A DNA stretch of 64,000 bases from Gemmatimonadaceae bacterium (GTDB lineage: Bacteria; Gemmatimonadota; Gemmatimonadetes; Gemmatimonadales; Gemmatimonadaceae): positions 124,001 through 188,000 of the forward strand of contig DASXKV010000035.1 of NCBI GenBank assembly GCA_036496605.1, given 5' to 3'. This document shows positions 8,852-18,647 of this stretch, piece after piece (position 1 is the first letter of the stretch; each line of letters opens with the position of its first letter). The notes beneath the pieces are model-generated. The model made no database searches and was not told the origin of the DNA. It worked only from the letters and a program-made list of their open reading frames with translations. Made by a program: the position numbers and the translations under genes.

Positions 8852-8908
8852 GAGAAGCTCCCGTTGCGACGGTGCGAAGAAGATAGAGGACCGCGGTCGA
8901 GCGGCAAA

Positions 8909-10243
8909 GTGGGGGAACGCGGACGGAAGCTCGCGGTCGCTGTATCGCGTGCGTTGCCCAGGCGCGGCAATATTGTCCTCGCCGTGTCGGGCGGGCTCGA
9001 CTCGATGACGCTTCTCGATCTCATGGCAACGGTTCGCTCCGATCGCCGTGGCGAGCTGACCGTCGCCACCTTCGATCACGCGTCCGGCGCACATAGCGTA
9101 CGCGCGGCATCGTTCGTCGCGGACGCGGCTCTCCGCTACGGGATGTCGGTCGTCATCGGAGTCGCGGGCAGCGTCGAGCGAAGCGAAGCGGCATGGCGCG
9201 CCGCGCGGTGGTCGTTTCTGAGATCCGTGGCGCGCGCTACGCGCGCGACCGTCGTCACGGCGCATACGCGCGATGACCAGATCGAGACGGTGCTGATGCG
9301 TGCGATGCGTGCTGCCGGCGCGCGTGGCTTGGCGGGACTTCGCGCCGCGTCCGATGTGTGTCGACCGCTCATCGACACATGCCGCGCCGAGCTGGAGACG
9401 TACGCAACAGCGCACCGCCTGGGCTGGATTGATGATCCGACCAATCGCGAACCATTGTACCTTCGCAATCGCATTCGGCGCGATCTGCTGCCAGTGCTCC
9501 TGCGAGCGCGTCCCGGTCTGGATGCAGAACTGATCGCGATCGGTGAGCGTGCGGCAACGTGGCGTCGCGAGGTCTCCGCGCTCGTCGAGAGTAGTTTCGC
9601 TATCGAGATCGGAAGCGGGGACGACGGAATGCCCCAGAGAACGTTGGACGTGAGGGCCGCGGATTTGACGAGCTGCTCCCGGGAGGTTCTCGGGATCGTC
9701 TGGCCCGAGCTAGCGGCGCGAGCCGGTCTTACCCTCGATCGGCGGGGAACGGAACGCGCGATCGAGTTTACTCAATCGGGCGCGGTAGGCCGTCGCGTGC
9801 AGCTTTCGGGCGGCTGGGACCTCATTCGGTCGAGAACGCATTTCGAGCTGAGGCCGACTATCGCGAGCGACAATGAAGGCCGTCTCCGCGCACTCGATCC
9901 GCCGATGATCTGGGATCGATGGGCATTTGCTCTGGTCGACCAGACCTCTGCGAGAGATGTCTGGCGTGTGACCCTCCCGACCGGCGAGTCGCTTTCGGTG
10001 CGGTCGTGGCGACCGGGTGACAAATTGACGGTGCGGCAGGGGGAGCGTCTCGTTGAGCGCAAGGTGAAGTACTTTTTATCGGATGCGGGAATCTCCGGAC
10101 ACATCCGTGCGAGGTGGCCCGTAGTCCTCGCCGGGAGCGAGATCGTCTGGATTCCTGGTGTTCGCCGCAGCGACGCGGCAACCGCACGGTCCGGTGGACC
10201 GGTTGTGACGTACGCCTGTGACTATCTCGATCGCCGATCCTAG
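8909..10243 (+). CDS. tilS: tRNA(Ile)-lysidine synthetase
   Basis: TilS converts C34 of the CAU-anticodon tRNA-Ile to lysidine in an ATP-dependent reaction, so that the tRNA reads AUA. The PP-loop motif SGGLDS is at residues 27-32 from the chosen GTG start at 8909, matching the spacing in known TilS proteins. The family features TAHTRDDQIETVLMR and NREPLYLRNRIRR follow. The C-terminal TilS domain is recognisable (SVRSWRPGDKLTVRQGERLVER). An ATG at 8840 is in frame but would overlap the divergent gene starting at 8851, so the later start is preferred with moderate certainty. The gene overlaps hpt by 26 bases; tilS-hpt-ftsH is a neighbourhood known from many bacteria. Confidence 0.9.
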   Translation: MGERGRKLAVAVSRALPRRGNIVLAVSGGLDSMTLLDLMATVRSDRRGELTVATFDHASGAHSVRAASFVADAALRYGMSVVIGVAGSVERSEAAWRAARWSFLRSVARATRATVVTAHTRDDQIETVLMRAMRAAGARGLAGLRAASDVCRPLIDTCRAELETYATAHRLGWIDDPTNREPLYLRNRIRRDLLPVLLRARPGLDAELIAIGERAATWRREVSALVESSFAIEIGSGDDGMPQRTLDVRAADLTSCSREVLGIVWPELAARAGLTLDRRGTERAIEFTQSGAVGRRVQLSGGWDLIRSRTHFELRPTIASDNEGRLRALDPPMIWDRWAFALVDQTSARDVWRVTLPTGESLSVRSWRPGDKLTVRQGERLVERKVKYFLSDAGISGHIRARWPVVLAGSEIVWIPGVRRSDAATARSGGPVVTYACDYLDRRS

Positions 10244-10769
10244 ACTATCCGGTCGCGCCGTGCGCCGGATCGTGTACAGCCAGCAGCAAATTGCCACACG
10301 CGTCCGAGAGATAGGCGAAGAGATCGCCAGAGCGTATCCTGATGGAGATCTGCTCGTCCTCGGCCTATTGAAGGGGAGCTTTATATTTCTCAGCGATCTG
10401 GTGCGGGAAATCCGGCGGCCGCTACAGATCGATTTCCTCGTTGCGGCGAGTTACGGCGACTCGACAATGTCGAGTGGTACCGTCAAGCTCGTTTATGATC
10501 CGGAAACCGAATTGGGGGGTAAGCATATACTCCTGGTAGAGGATATCGTCGACACCGGGCGTACCCTGAACCGCTTGATGGACCTTCTTCAGGCACGGAA
10601 ACCGCGTTCTTTGGAGATCTGCGCGTTGCTGCACAAGCATGCAGCGGCCGAGCTCCGGTATCCGACGCAGTTTGTCGGGTTCGACGCGCCGAACGAGTTC
10701 CTGGTCGGATACGGGTTGGATCACGCGGAAAATTTCCGTCACCTTCCGTACATCGCGAGCTTGCAGTAG
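10218..10769 (+). CDS. hpt: hypoxanthine phosphoribosyltransferase
   Basis: A 183-residue purine salvage enzyme that transfers phosphoribosyl from PRPP to hypoxanthine or guanine. The PRPP-binding signature VEDIVDTGRT is at 107-116. The first conserved loop is LGLLKGSFIF, and KHAAAELRYPTQFVGFDAPN precedes the C-terminal base-recognition region with VGYGLDHAENFRHLPYI. It starts with GTG inside the 3' end of tilS (26-base overlap), and its stop codon directly abuts the ftsH ATG, so the three genes are translationally coupled. Confidence 0.93.
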   Translation: MTISIADPRLSGRAVRRIVYSQQQIATRVREIGEEIARAYPDGDLLVLGLLKGSFIFLSDLVREIRRPLQIDFLVAASYGDSTMSSGTVKLVYDPETELGGKHILLVEDIVDTGRTLNRLMDLLQARKPRSLEICALLHKHAAAELRYPTQFVGFDAPNEFLVGYGLDHAENFRHLPYIASLQ

Positions 10770-12755
10770 ATGCCAGCACCCACTCCTCCGAAATCACCCA
10801 AGAAGGACGTCAACTGGGGCCGTCTCTCGAAGACGCTCTCGTTCTGGCTCCTTATTCTTCTCATCCCGGTCGCGCTGATCCAGCTCTCGAATGGGCGCTC
10901 GGATCAGGCTCCGCTCATCAGCTACACGCAGTACAGGGCCGAGCTGGGTCGCGACAACATCCGCAAGGTGAAAATCCAGGCGGGGAAATACGTCGCGGGC
11001 GAGTTCAAGACGTCGATTCCCTTCGACGGACGCAACGTGCCGAAGTTCAACGTGCGTCTGCCGATGGAGAACGCACAGGCCGAAGTCGACAGCTTGAACA
11101 AACACAATGTCGTCATCGAGGCGGAAGACGCTCGTCCCTCGATCACAGCGTACATCGTCAATTTCCTGCCGTGGCTGCTGCTGATCGGCTTCTACCTGTT
11201 CCTGTTCAGGCAGATGCAGGCAGGAGGCGCGAAGGCGTTCTCGTTCGGGAAGTCGAAAGCGAAGCTGCTCACCGGCGATACGCCCAAGGTGACCTTCGCC
11301 GACGTCGCGGGCGCGGATGAAGCCAAGCAGGAGCTGCAGGAGATCATCGAATTCCTGCGCGACCCGCAGCGGTTCACGAAGTTGGGTGGACGGCTGCCGA
11401 AGGGCGCGTTGCTCGTTGGTCCGCCGGGCACCGGTAAGACGCTGCTCGCACGAGCCGTCGCCGGCGAGGCCGCGCGGCCGTTCTTCTCGATGTCGGGGTC
11501 CGATTTCGTCGAGATGTTCGTGGGCGTGGGCGCCTCGCGTGTCCGCGATCTGTTCGAGCAGGGCAAGGCGCACGCGCCGTGCATCATTTTCATCGACGAG
11601 ATCGACGCGGTCGGACGTCACCGGGGCGCCGGTCTTGGCGGTGGTCACGACGAGCGCGAGCAAACGCTCAATCAGCTGCTCGTCGAAATGGATGGCTTCG
11701 AGTCGAACGACGGGGTCATTCTGATCGCGGCGACGAACCGTCCCGACGTGCTCGATCCGGCTTTGCTGCGACCCGGGCGATTCGATCGCCAGATCGTCGT
11801 CGATGCGCCCGACCTGAAGGGTCGAGAGGGCATTCTCAAAGTGCATCTGCGCAACAAGCCGATCGCCGATGATGTCGACATCACGACCGTCGCGCGCGGA
11901 ACGCCGGGTATGGCCGGCGCCGATCTCGCCAATCTCGTGAACGAGGCCGCGCTGCTCGCCGTCCGTCGCAACCACGATCGCATCTACATGATGGACGTCG
12001 AGGATGCGAAGGACAAAGTGATGCTCGGCGTCGAGCGCAAGTCGATGGTCATGAAGGAGGACGAGCGCCGCCTAACGGCTTATCACGAGGCTGGCCACGC
12101 CATTTGTGCGATCAAGATCGCGGGCAACGATCCCTTGCACAAAGTGACGATCGTCCCACGAGGGCGCGCGCTCGGGTTGGCGTTCACGCTGCCCGAGGAC
12201 GATCGCGTGTCGATCACGCGTCAGCAGCTCGAGGCGCGGTTGGTCATGAGCTACGGCGGCCGCACGGCCGAGGAATTGGTGTTCGGTCGCGATCGCGTGA
12301 CGACCGGTGCCGCGAGCGACATTCAACAGGCGACGGCGATCGCTCGCCGTTACGTCACGCAGTGGGGATTGTCGGATGCCATCGGCCCCGTGCTCGTTGG
12401 CGACAACGAGCAGGAGCTCTTCCTCGGCCGAGAGATTCAGCATCGGCGTGAAGTGTCGGAGCAAACCGCGCAGCTCGTCGATCAAGAGGTGAAGCGAGTG
12501 ATCGGGGAGGCGTACGATCGCGCGAAACACACGCTCGAAGACAACATCGATCTGCTACACGCGGTCGCGGCGGCGCTGCTGGAGCGGGAGACGCTCACGC
12601 GCGATGACATTGCGATCCTCGTGAAGGGCGGGAAGCTGCCGGCTCGAGTGAGCGGCGCCGTCTCCGGCGGCACACCGCAGTCGACGCCGACGCCGGCCCT
12701 CGAGCCGCGGCGGACGCCGCCGTTCCTCGGTGGGCCGGAACCATCACCGGCGTAG
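10770..12755 (+). CDS. ftsH: ATP-dependent zinc metalloprotease FtsH
   Basis: A 661-residue membrane-anchored AAA+ protease that degrades misfolded or regulated membrane and cytoplasmic proteins. An N-terminal transmembrane helix (about 22-41) and a second one (about 126-147) flank the periplasmic FtsH-extracellular domain. The AAA module has Walker A GPPGTGKT (217-224), Walker B FIDEID (274-279) and the second region of homology ([20 protein letters not shown]). The protease domain has the zinc site HEAGH (439-443). The C-terminus is Pro-rich and variable. The start codon follows the hpt stop without a gap. Confidence 0.96.
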   Translation: MPAPTPPKSPKKDVNWGRLSKTLSFWLLILLIPVALIQLSNGRSDQAPLISYTQYRAELGRDNIRKVKIQAGKYVAGEFKTSIPFDGRNVPKFNVRLPMENAQAEVDSLNKHNVVIEAEDARPSITAYIVNFLPWLLLIGFYLFLFRQMQAGGAKAFSFGKSKAKLLTGDTPKVTFADVAGADEAKQELQEIIEFLRDPQRFTKLGGRLPKGALLVGPPGTGKTLLARAVAGEAARPFFSMSGSDFVEMFVGVGASRVRDLFEQGKAHAPCIIFIDEIDAVGRHRGAGLGGGHDEREQTLNQLLVEMDGFESNDGVILIAATNRPDVLDPALLRPGRFDRQIVVDAPDLKGREGILKVHLRNKPIADDVDITTVARGTPGMAGADLANLVNEAALLAVRRNHDRIYMMDVEDAKDKVMLGVERKSMVMKEDERRLTAYHEAGHAICAIKIAGNDPLHKVTIVPRGRALGLAFTLPEDDRVSITRQQLEARLVMSYGGRTAEELVFGRDRVTTGAASDIQQATAIARRYVTQWGLSDAIGPVLVGDNEQELFLGREIQHRREVSEQTAQLVDQEVKRVIGEAYDRAKHTLEDNIDLLHAVAAALLERETLTRDDIAILVKGGKLPARVSGAVSGGTPQSTPTPALEPRRTPPFLGGPEPSPA

Positions 12756-12760
12756 AGTAC

Positions 12761-12840
12761 TGTCATCCTGAGCGAAGCGAAGGATCTGCTTTCGGGGTCG
12801 TGAAAGCAGATCCTTCGTCGCTTAGCTCCTCAGGATGACA
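12761..12840. repeat. long imperfect palindrome between ftsH and folP
   Basis: Left arm 12761-12793 and right arm 12802-12840 are inverted copies; the outer part is TGTCATCCTGAG and the inner part AAGGATCTGCTTTC. They are separated by an 8-base loop, and the right arm carries a few extra bases. It begins six bases after the ftsH stop and ends 12 bases before the folP start, just ahead of its AGGAGG. No run of T follows, so it is not a classical terminator. It looks like a REP- or MITE-type element; very similar words recur in intergenic regions of unrelated bacteria to my recollection. Confidence 0.75.
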
Positions 12841-12851
12841 AGGAGGCAGCT

Positions 12852-13724
12852 GTGCGCGACCTCTGGCAGATCAAATCGCGGACGCTCAAGCTCAATCGCC
12901 CCCTCATCATGGGCATCCTGAACGTCACTCCCGACAGCTTCAGCGACGGGGGTCGCTTTTTCTCCCGCGAGGCGGCAATAGCACACGCGAGCCGCCTCGT
13001 CGAAGAGGGTGCGGACATCATCGATGTCGGTGGGGAGTCGACGCGACCACAGGGCGCGATCGCAGTCGACAGTGCCGAAGAAATGCGACGCGTGCTCCCG
13101 GTGATCGTGGCGATCGCCAAAGCGCTTCCGGAGGCGACGCTGTCCATCGATACCGTCAAATCGGAGGTAGCGGAAAACGCGCTCGACGCCGGTGCACACA
13201 TTGTGAATGATGTATCGGCCTTCCGTCTGGACCCTCGCATGGGCGAGATTTGCGCGACGGCTGGCGCCGGTGTGGTACTGATGCATTCCCGAGGAAACGT
13301 GAGCGAGATGGGTACGTACGCGGATGCAAGCTACGACGATGTGGTCGATGAAGTACTGACGGAACTGCGCGAACGTGTGACGATGGCACGCGATGCCGGC
13401 GTCGCCGAGGACTGCATTGCCGTCGATCCAGGCATCGGCTTCGCGAAACGCAGTGAGCATTCGCTCAACATGCTCTCGGCGCTCCCGGAGCTCGTCGAAT
13501 GGGGATATCCGGTCGTCGTCGGAGCCTCGCGGAAGCGGTTCGTCGGGCAGATTGCCGGCGGTGAGGAGCCATCAGAGCGAGTGTATGGGACGGTTGGCGC
13601 CAATGTCGTGGCGCTCGAGCGCGGCGCGCGGATTTTCCGCGTCCATGACGTAGCGCCGAATCGCCAGGCGCTCGACGTCGCGTGGGCCATCATCGAGCGC
13701 GATCGGGCGGCTGCGCGGTCATGA
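12852..13724 (+). CDS. folP: dihydropteroate synthase
   Basis: A 290-residue folate pathway enzyme joining 6-hydroxymethyl-dihydropterin diphosphate to p-aminobenzoate. Signatures in order: MGILNVTPDSFSDGG (first family motif, sulfonamide-contact loop), IDVGGESTRPQ, LSIDTVKSEVAENAL, IVNDVSAFR and VGASRKRFVG. The start is a GTG with an excellent AGGAGG upstream. The gene ends with an ATGA overlap with cdaA. The palindromic element between ftsH and folP lies immediately upstream of its ribosome binding site. Confidence 0.95.
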   Translation: MRDLWQIKSRTLKLNRPLIMGILNVTPDSFSDGGRFFSREAAIAHASRLVEEGADIIDVGGESTRPQGAIAVDSAEEMRRVLPVIVAIAKALPEATLSIDTVKSEVAENALDAGAHIVNDVSAFRLDPRMGEICATAGAGVVLMHSRGNVSEMGTYADASYDDVVDEVLTELRERVTMARDAGVAEDCIAVDPGIGFAKRSEHSLNMLSALPELVEWGYPVVVGASRKRFVGQIAGGEEPSERVYGTVGANVVALERGARIFRVHDVAPNRQALDVAWAIIERDRAAARS

Positions 13725-14521
13725 GCGTCCTCGAACAGATCCGGCTGCTCAGCTTTGGCTGGCGTGATGTACTCGAGGTCGCGATCGTGGGCTACGCGAT
13801 CTATCGGGTGCTGCTGCTGTTGCACCGATCGCGCGCGGTCCCGGTGTTGATCGGGATCGTCGTACTGCTGCTCACCTATGCGGTGGCGACAGCGCTGAAG
13901 CTGACGATGATCACCTATCTGCTGACGCTGGTCTACACCTACGGCGCCATTGCACTGCTGATCATCTTCGCGCCGGAGCTTCGCATCGCGCTCTCCGTGA
14001 TCGGCCGGTCGCCGATGCTCCGCTTCTTCCGGCACATGGGCGAGACGGATGTGGCTGACGAGACGGCGAACGCGGTGGAGCGGCTGAGTCGGTCCGGCAT
14101 CGGCGCAATCGTCGCGATCGAGCGCGAGGTGCCGCTCGATGAGTACGTGCGGTCCGGATCCGAGATGCAGGCAAAGGTCTCGGCCGACCTGCTGACGACG
14201 ATCTTCACTCCGTATTCGCCATTGCACGACGGCGCGGTCGTAATCCGTGGTGATACGATCGTCGGGGCTGGCTGTATCTTGCCGTTGTCGCAGGCGGCAC
14301 TGCTCGATCGCTCGTTAGGTACGCGCCACCGCGCGGCACTCGGCCTGAGCGAGGAGACCGACGCCCTCGTGATCGTTGTATCCGAGGAGACGTCGGCGAT
14401 CTCGGCGGCGGTGCAAGGAAAGCTCTGGCGGAATCTGAGCTCGGCGCAGTTGCGGGACCTGCTTGCGGGCTTGCCACCGCGGTCGAGTGCGGAACAGCCT
14501 AGGCTCGAGGCGCGCGCGTAG
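13721..14521 (+). CDS. cdaA: membrane-bound diadenylate cyclase (CdaA/DacA type)
   Basis: A 266-residue enzyme making cyclic di-AMP from two ATP. Three N-terminal transmembrane helices lie between residues about 18 and 92. The DAC domain follows with the catalytic DGA motif at 170-172 (YSPLHDGAVVI) and GTRHRA at 200-205 (GTRHRAALGLSEETDA). The ATG overlaps the folP stop (ATGA). The usual partners ybbR and glmM do not follow; instead a DUF2723 membrane protein does. Cyclic di-AMP typically controls potassium and osmolyte balance, and here the gene links it to the ftsH-folP housekeeping block. Confidence 0.93.
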   Translation: MSVLEQIRLLSFGWRDVLEVAIVGYAIYRVLLLLHRSRAVPVLIGIVVLLLTYAVATALKLTMITYLLTLVYTYGAIALLIIFAPELRIALSVIGRSPMLRFFRHMGETDVADETANAVERLSRSGIGAIVAIEREVPLDEYVRSGSEMQAKVSADLLTTIFTPYSPLHDGAVVIRGDTIVGAGCILPLSQAALLDRSLGTRHRAALGLSEETDALVIVVSEETSAISAAVQGKLWRNLSSAQLRDLLAGLPPRSSAEQPRLEARA

Positions 14522-16520
14522 CGGCGCGGTTCGGCTCACCGCGGAGCACGGCGCGCGAATCGCCGGGGTTCTGCTCCTTGTCGTCTACCTGATCTCGCTC
14601 GCGCCGGACGTCACCTTCTGGGACGCGGGCGAATTCATCGCAGCCGCGCACTCGTTAGGAATTCCGCATCCGCCGGGCACGCCGCTCTTCATATTGCTCC
14701 TTCACGACTGGGCAAAGCTGTTTGCATTTCTGCCTTACGCCACTGCCTGCAATCTTTTCTCGGCGGTCTGCACGGCGCTTGCAGCGCTGCTGAGCGCGGT
14801 GCTGATCAGTCACGGTCCGCGCTTCGAGCGTGGACGTAACGACGGCTGGTACGTCCTCGGCGGCGTGCTGTGCGCCGGCGCCATGAGCTCCGTCCAGCTC
14901 AACGCAACCGAAACCGAGGTCTATGCGGCGTCGATCGCACTCGTGGCGATCACGCTCGCCGTCGCGAACCGTGCTGGCCGAACGGCGAGCGCGCGATGGC
15001 GCGTTCTCACGGCATATCTCATCGTGCTCGCCGTGCCGTTGCACCTCAGCGCGCTCGTTGCAGCCCCCGTGGCGGTCTATCTCGCCGCCAGCAATGACGA
15101 CGGTCTCATCGACTGGCAAACGGCGCTTGCGCTCACCGGTGTGTTCGTTGCCGCCATCGGCGCCGGTCGCGCCTCATGGGCATTTGGCATTGCCGGAGTC
15201 GTCGTCATCGTTTCGGCGCCGCCGCTCGCGGGTCAGATGTGGCGCTCGATTCCTCGGCAGACTCCGGGTTCCACGCGCCTTCTGTTCGTCACCGCCGTCG
15301 CGGCGTCTGGCGTATTCGTTTTGCTCCTGCGCGCGCGGCACGACCCCGCAATCAATCAGGGCAATCCGACGTCACTCGCTTCACTCTCCGACGTCATCGC
15401 GCGCCGTCAGTACGATGTTCCTCCCTTCTGGCCGCGACTCGCGCCGATCTGGCTTCAGATCGCGAACTGGTTCGAGTACGCCGATTGGCAGGTCGCGCTC
15501 TCGTTAGGCCCGACGCTCGTGCCGACGATCGGCCGAACGGCACTGACGGTCCTTTTCGCGCTGTTCGGTATGGTCGGCGCCGCCGCGCATCGGGCCGCCG
15601 ATCGCCGCCAATGGCGCGCGGTTCTTCTCCTGCTGCTCTGCGGGACCCTGGGCGTTGTATTGTATCTCAACATGCGCGCGAGCCCGTCGTTCGGTTGGGG
15701 GATTCTTCCCGCCAGCGCGATCCGCGAGGCGCGAGAGCGCGATTATTTCTTCGTGCTCGGTTTCTGGGCGTGGGGCCTCTGGGCAGGGTACGGTGCAGTG
15801 ACGATCGCACAGCGTCTGCGCGTGCGTCCCGTATTCGGCGTGATCGTCGCGGCGCTGCCAATCGTGCTGAACTGGGGCGCCATTACGCGCCGTCACCAGC
15901 CTGAAGCGTCGCTGCCGAGGCGCCTCGGCGAGGCTTTGCTGCTCTCGGCGCCTCAGCGTGCGGTACTTTTCGTCGACGGCGACAACGACACGTATCCGCT
16001 GTGGTATCTGCAACAAGTCGAGTCACTGCGTCGCGATGTAACAATCGTGACCGTTCCATTGCTGGGCGCCAGCTGGTACGGAGCCGAGCTTTCGCGACGA
16101 TACGATCTTCTTCCAGCCGGCGGCGATGTGGGCACGTATGCCTCGGTGAGCGCGGGTATTGCGCAGCGAGCGCGCGCGCTCGGCAGGCCCGTGGCTGCAT
16201 CCGTCTCGCTCGACGCGCATACGCGAAATCAGATCGGGCATGACTGGATGCTCTCCGGACTCGTCTACGTCGAGCGCGGCGGTGCCCCTTTGGACACGAT
16301 CCGCGTCGCACTCGGTCAGGCGGTCGCCGTTGACACTGCGGCGACTCGGTCGTGGTCGCAACGCATCGAGCGCTGGCGAGGCGACCAGGCAGCGCGAGGG
16401 TCAACGGATTCGATCGATGATTACGCACTCGGATTGCTCTCGTGCCCGCGATTGTACCTGCTGCCGACGCCCGACAGCGCGCGGGCCGATTCACTTGCCT
16501 CGCTCTGTAACCGCCGATAA
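14487..16520 (+). CDS. DUF2723 multi-pass membrane protein (GT117-like)
   Basis: About 677 residues. The N-terminal half contains the DUF2723 signature: VTFWDAGEFIAAAHSLGIPH followed by PPGTPLFILLLHDWAK, the acidic loop plus HPPG-like motif seen in this family. Ten or so hydrophobic helices follow. The last 200 residues are soluble and include FVDGDNDTYPLWYLQQVE, typical of the C-terminal part of the family. In Bacteroidetes related proteins are linked to protein glycosylation (glycosyltransferase family 117); activity here is inferred only from that. The start is uncertain: GTG at 14487 and TTG at 14463 both overlap cdaA and neither has a clear ribosome binding site. Confidence 0.82.
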   Translation: MRNSLGSRRARSGAVRLTAEHGARIAGVLLLVVYLISLAPDVTFWDAGEFIAAAHSLGIPHPPGTPLFILLLHDWAKLFAFLPYATACNLFSAVCTALAALLSAVLISHGPRFERGRNDGWYVLGGVLCAGAMSSVQLNATETEVYAASIALVAITLAVANRAGRTASARWRVLTAYLIVLAVPLHLSALVAAPVAVYLAASNDDGLIDWQTALALTGVFVAAIGAGRASWAFGIAGVVVIVSAPPLAGQMWRSIPRQTPGSTRLLFVTAVAASGVFVLLLRARHDPAINQGNPTSLASLSDVIARRQYDVPPFWPRLAPIWLQIANWFEYADWQVALSLGPTLVPTIGRTALTVLFALFGMVGAAAHRAADRRQWRAVLLLLLCGTLGVVLYLNMRASPSFGWGILPASAIREARERDYFFVLGFWAWGLWAGYGAVTIAQRLRVRPVFGVIVAALPIVLNWGAITRRHQPEASLPRRLGEALLLSAPQRAVLFVDGDNDTYPLWYLQQVESLRRDVTIVTVPLLGASWYGAELSRRYDLLPAGGDVGTYASVSAGIAQRARALGRPVAASVSLDAHTRNQIGHDWMLSGLVYVERGGAPLDTIRVALGQAVAVDTAATRSWSQRIERWRGDQAARGSTDSIDDYALGLLSCPRLYLLPTPDSARADSLASLCNRR

Positions 16521-16531
16521 CTTGGTACGTT

Positions 16532-17227
16532 ATGCGTTTTTCTGACCTGCCGGAGCGACTGCGGGAGGTCCGAGGTCGCATCGACGCCGCGATCGAGCGA
16601 GGCGGGCATCGACAAGCGGTAACGGTGGTGGCCGTGACCAAGACTCACGGCCCCGAAGCAGTAGAAGCGGCATGGGAGGCTGGACTCCGGGACGTCGGCG
16701 AGAACCGCGTTCAGGAGGCGCTCAAAAAAATGGATGCCGTTCGATCGGCGGTTCGGTGGCACCTCATCGGGCACTTGCAGCGGAACAAGGCGAAGCAGGT
16801 GAAGCGATTCGACCTCGTGCACTCGATCGACAGCACACGCCTCGCCGACGCAGTGAACGAGATCGGATGCGAGGCTAGCCACCCGATCGATGTTTTGTTG
16901 CAGGTGAATGTGGTCGGGGAAGTGACCAAGGGAGGGTATTCGTTGGACACGCTGCCGAGTGAGGGTGAGCGCATGCATGGCCTAACGGGGCTGCGCGTCC
17001 GCGGCATCATGGCGATGGCGCCGCTCGACGCGGACGAGCGAACGCTGCGAACGGTGTTCGTGGGTGCGCGTGAGGCGCGCGCCAGGCTCGTGAGCGCCGG
17101 GCATGAGGCGACGGAGCTCTCGATGGGTATGTCCAACGATTTCGAAATGGCAGTGGAGGAAGGTGCGACGCTCGTTCGTCTCGGGACCATCCTTTTCGGC
17201 GCGAGGGAGGAGGAAGCGACCGCATGA
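16532..17227 (+). CDS. YggS/PROSC-family PLP-binding protein
   Basis: A 231-residue single-domain PLP protein of the YggS family, which maintains pyridoxal phosphate homeostasis and has no known catalytic turnover. The PLP lysine is Lys37 in VVAVTKTHG. Other conserved segments are DVGENRVQEALKK, WHLIGHLQRNKAK, VHSID, LRVRGIMAMAP, LSMGMSNDFEMAVEEGATLV and RLGTILFGAR. The gene overlaps the next one by ATGA. YggS next to a DivIVA gene is a recurrent pairing near division clusters. Confidence 0.93.
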   Translation: MRFSDLPERLREVRGRIDAAIERGGHRQAVTVVAVTKTHGPEAVEAAWEAGLRDVGENRVQEALKKMDAVRSAVRWHLIGHLQRNKAKQVKRFDLVHSIDSTRLADAVNEIGCEASHPIDVLLQVNVVGEVTKGGYSLDTLPSEGERMHGLTGLRVRGIMAMAPLDADERTLRTVFVGAREARARLVSAGHEATELSMGMSNDFEMAVEEGATLVRLGTILFGAREEEATA

Positions 17228-17781
17228 ACGACGAGATCTTTCGGCTAACGCCGGTCGACGTCCGACGCATGGAATTCCCGAAAGCCATGCGGGGGTATGA
17301 TCAAGGACGCGTCGACGATTTTCGCGATCAGGTCGCGAACGAGCTCGAGCGCGTCACGCGGGCCAATCAGGACCTCGACTCGACCGTTCGCTCACTCACC
17401 GAACAACTGCGTGGCTTCCGCGATCGTGACAAAGCACTAAACGACGCGCTCGTCTCCGCGCAGCAGCTGCGTAGCGAAGTGCGCGAGCAATCCGAGCGTG
17501 AAGCGCAGCTGATTCTGCGCGAGGCGCGCGCCGAAGCGGATCGCGTTGTTCAGAGCGCACAGATGGACGCGTCGCGATTCGCCGATCAGATCGCGCTGCT
17601 GTCGCGGATGCGCCGCGGCTATCTCAAGCAGTTTCGTGTGATGCTCGAGCGCCAACTCGCGGAAATCGCGGCCGAGGAGGACCTGCCCGACCCCGATCCG
17701 ACCTCGATTGTTGGTGGAGAGCAGCAGGACGCGGCGGAGCCACCGGGCAACCCGCGGTCAGGGGCGCTCTTTCGCGGATGA
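17224..17781 (+). CDS. DivIVA-domain protein
   Basis: A 185-residue protein with the N-terminal DivIVA membrane-binding module (LTPVDVRRMEFPKAMRGYDQ, then GRVDDFRDQVANELER). A long coiled coil spans residues about 35-150 (repeated RDKALNDALVSAQQLRSE and REQSEREAQLILREARAEAD), and the tail is disordered and acidic. DivIVA proteins mark negatively curved membrane, poles and septa. In a locus-rich neighbourhood with an MglA-type polarity system further downstream it is a candidate pole marker, but no direct link is visible. It overlaps its neighbours on both sides by ATGA. Confidence 0.88.
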   Translation: MNDEIFRLTPVDVRRMEFPKAMRGYDQGRVDDFRDQVANELERVTRANQDLDSTVRSLTEQLRGFRDRDKALNDALVSAQQLRSEVREQSEREAQLILREARAEADRVVQSAQMDASRFADQIALLSRMRRGYLKQFRVMLERQLAEIAAEEDLPDPDPTSIVGGEQQDAAEPPGNPRSGALFRG

Positions 17782-18647
17782 CGGTGCACGCTCAGGTCGC
17801 GCCGGAGCTGGAGGCGGCGGCCGCGAATCTTCACACGCTCGAGCGCGTTGATGAGGCGGCCGCCGCCGTGCGCGAGCGCTTCGCTCGCCGCCCCGAGGTC
17901 GCAATCGTTCTTGGCACGGGACTCGGCCGTCTCGGCGCGGAGATCGACACGTCGGTAACGATCGAGTACGCGGAGATTCCATCGTTCCCACTCTCGACCG
18001 TCGAGTCGCACGCCGGACGCCTCCTCTGCGGGACTCTCGCGGGAAAGACAGTCGTGGCGATGCAGGGCCGCTTTCATCGCTACGAGGGCTACACGTTGCA
18101 GCAGGTGACTTTTCCAATCCGGGTACTTCACGCGTTAGGCGCCAGAACGCTCGTGGTCTCGAACGCGTGCGGCGGCATGCATCCGCTCTGGCAGGCGGGC
18201 GACCTGATGCTCATCGCCGATCACATCAATTTGCTGGGCGACAATCCGCTCGTGGGACCTAACGACGATCGCTTGGGACCGCGCTTCCCGGATATGTCGG
18301 ATGCGTATGACGCGGAGCTCCGCGCGGTGGCGCGTGCGGTCGCGCTGGAGGCGGGAATCCAGCTCCGTGAAGGCGTCTACGTCGCGGTGAGTGGACCCAA
18401 TCTCGAGACGAGGGCCGAGTATCGCTTCCTGCGCGCGATCGGCGCGGACGTCGTCGGCATGTCGACGGTGCCCGAGGTGATCGTCGCGAAACACGCCGGC
18501 ATGCGCGTTCTCGGCGTATCGATCATCACGGACATGTGTCTTCCGGACCATCTCGAGCCAGCAACGGTCGAGAAGATCATTGCTGTGGCGAACGGCGCCG
18601 AGCCGCGCCTCACGCAACTCGTCGCTGGTGTGTTGGAACGCCTCTAA
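17778..18647 (+). CDS. purine nucleoside phosphorylase (trimeric type)
   Basis: A 289-residue enzyme that splits inosine or guanosine with phosphate. Family features: AIVLGTGLGRLG, the phosphate-binding VESHAGRLLCG and GRFHRYEGYT, VVSNACGGMHP, the base- and sugar-binding SGPNLETRAEYRFLRAIGAD, and VVGMSTVPEVIVAKH. These place it in the type II (homotrimeric, PunA/XapA/DeoD2) family. It shares an ATGA overlap with the divIVA-like gene. With hpt upstream it supports purine salvage. Confidence 0.93.
   Translation: MTVHAQVAPELEAAAANLHTLERVDEAAAAVRERFARRPEVAIVLGTGLGRLGAEIDTSVTIEYAEIPSFPLSTVESHAGRLLCGTLAGKTVVAMQGRFHRYEGYTLQQVTFPIRVLHALGARTLVVSNACGGMHPLWQAGDLMLIADHINLLGDNPLVGPNDDRLGPRFPDMSDAYDAELRAVARAVALEAGIQLREGVYVAVSGPNLETRAEYRFLRAIGADVVGMSTVPEVIVAKHAGMRVLGVSIITDMCLPDHLEPATVEKIIAVANGAEPRLTQLVAGVLERL

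Noticed and set aside
10794-11975. 393-codon minus-strand frame inside ftsH
   Set aside because: FtsH on the plus strand has all catalytic motifs. The antisense frame is a by-product of GC-rich codon use and shows no recognisable domain.
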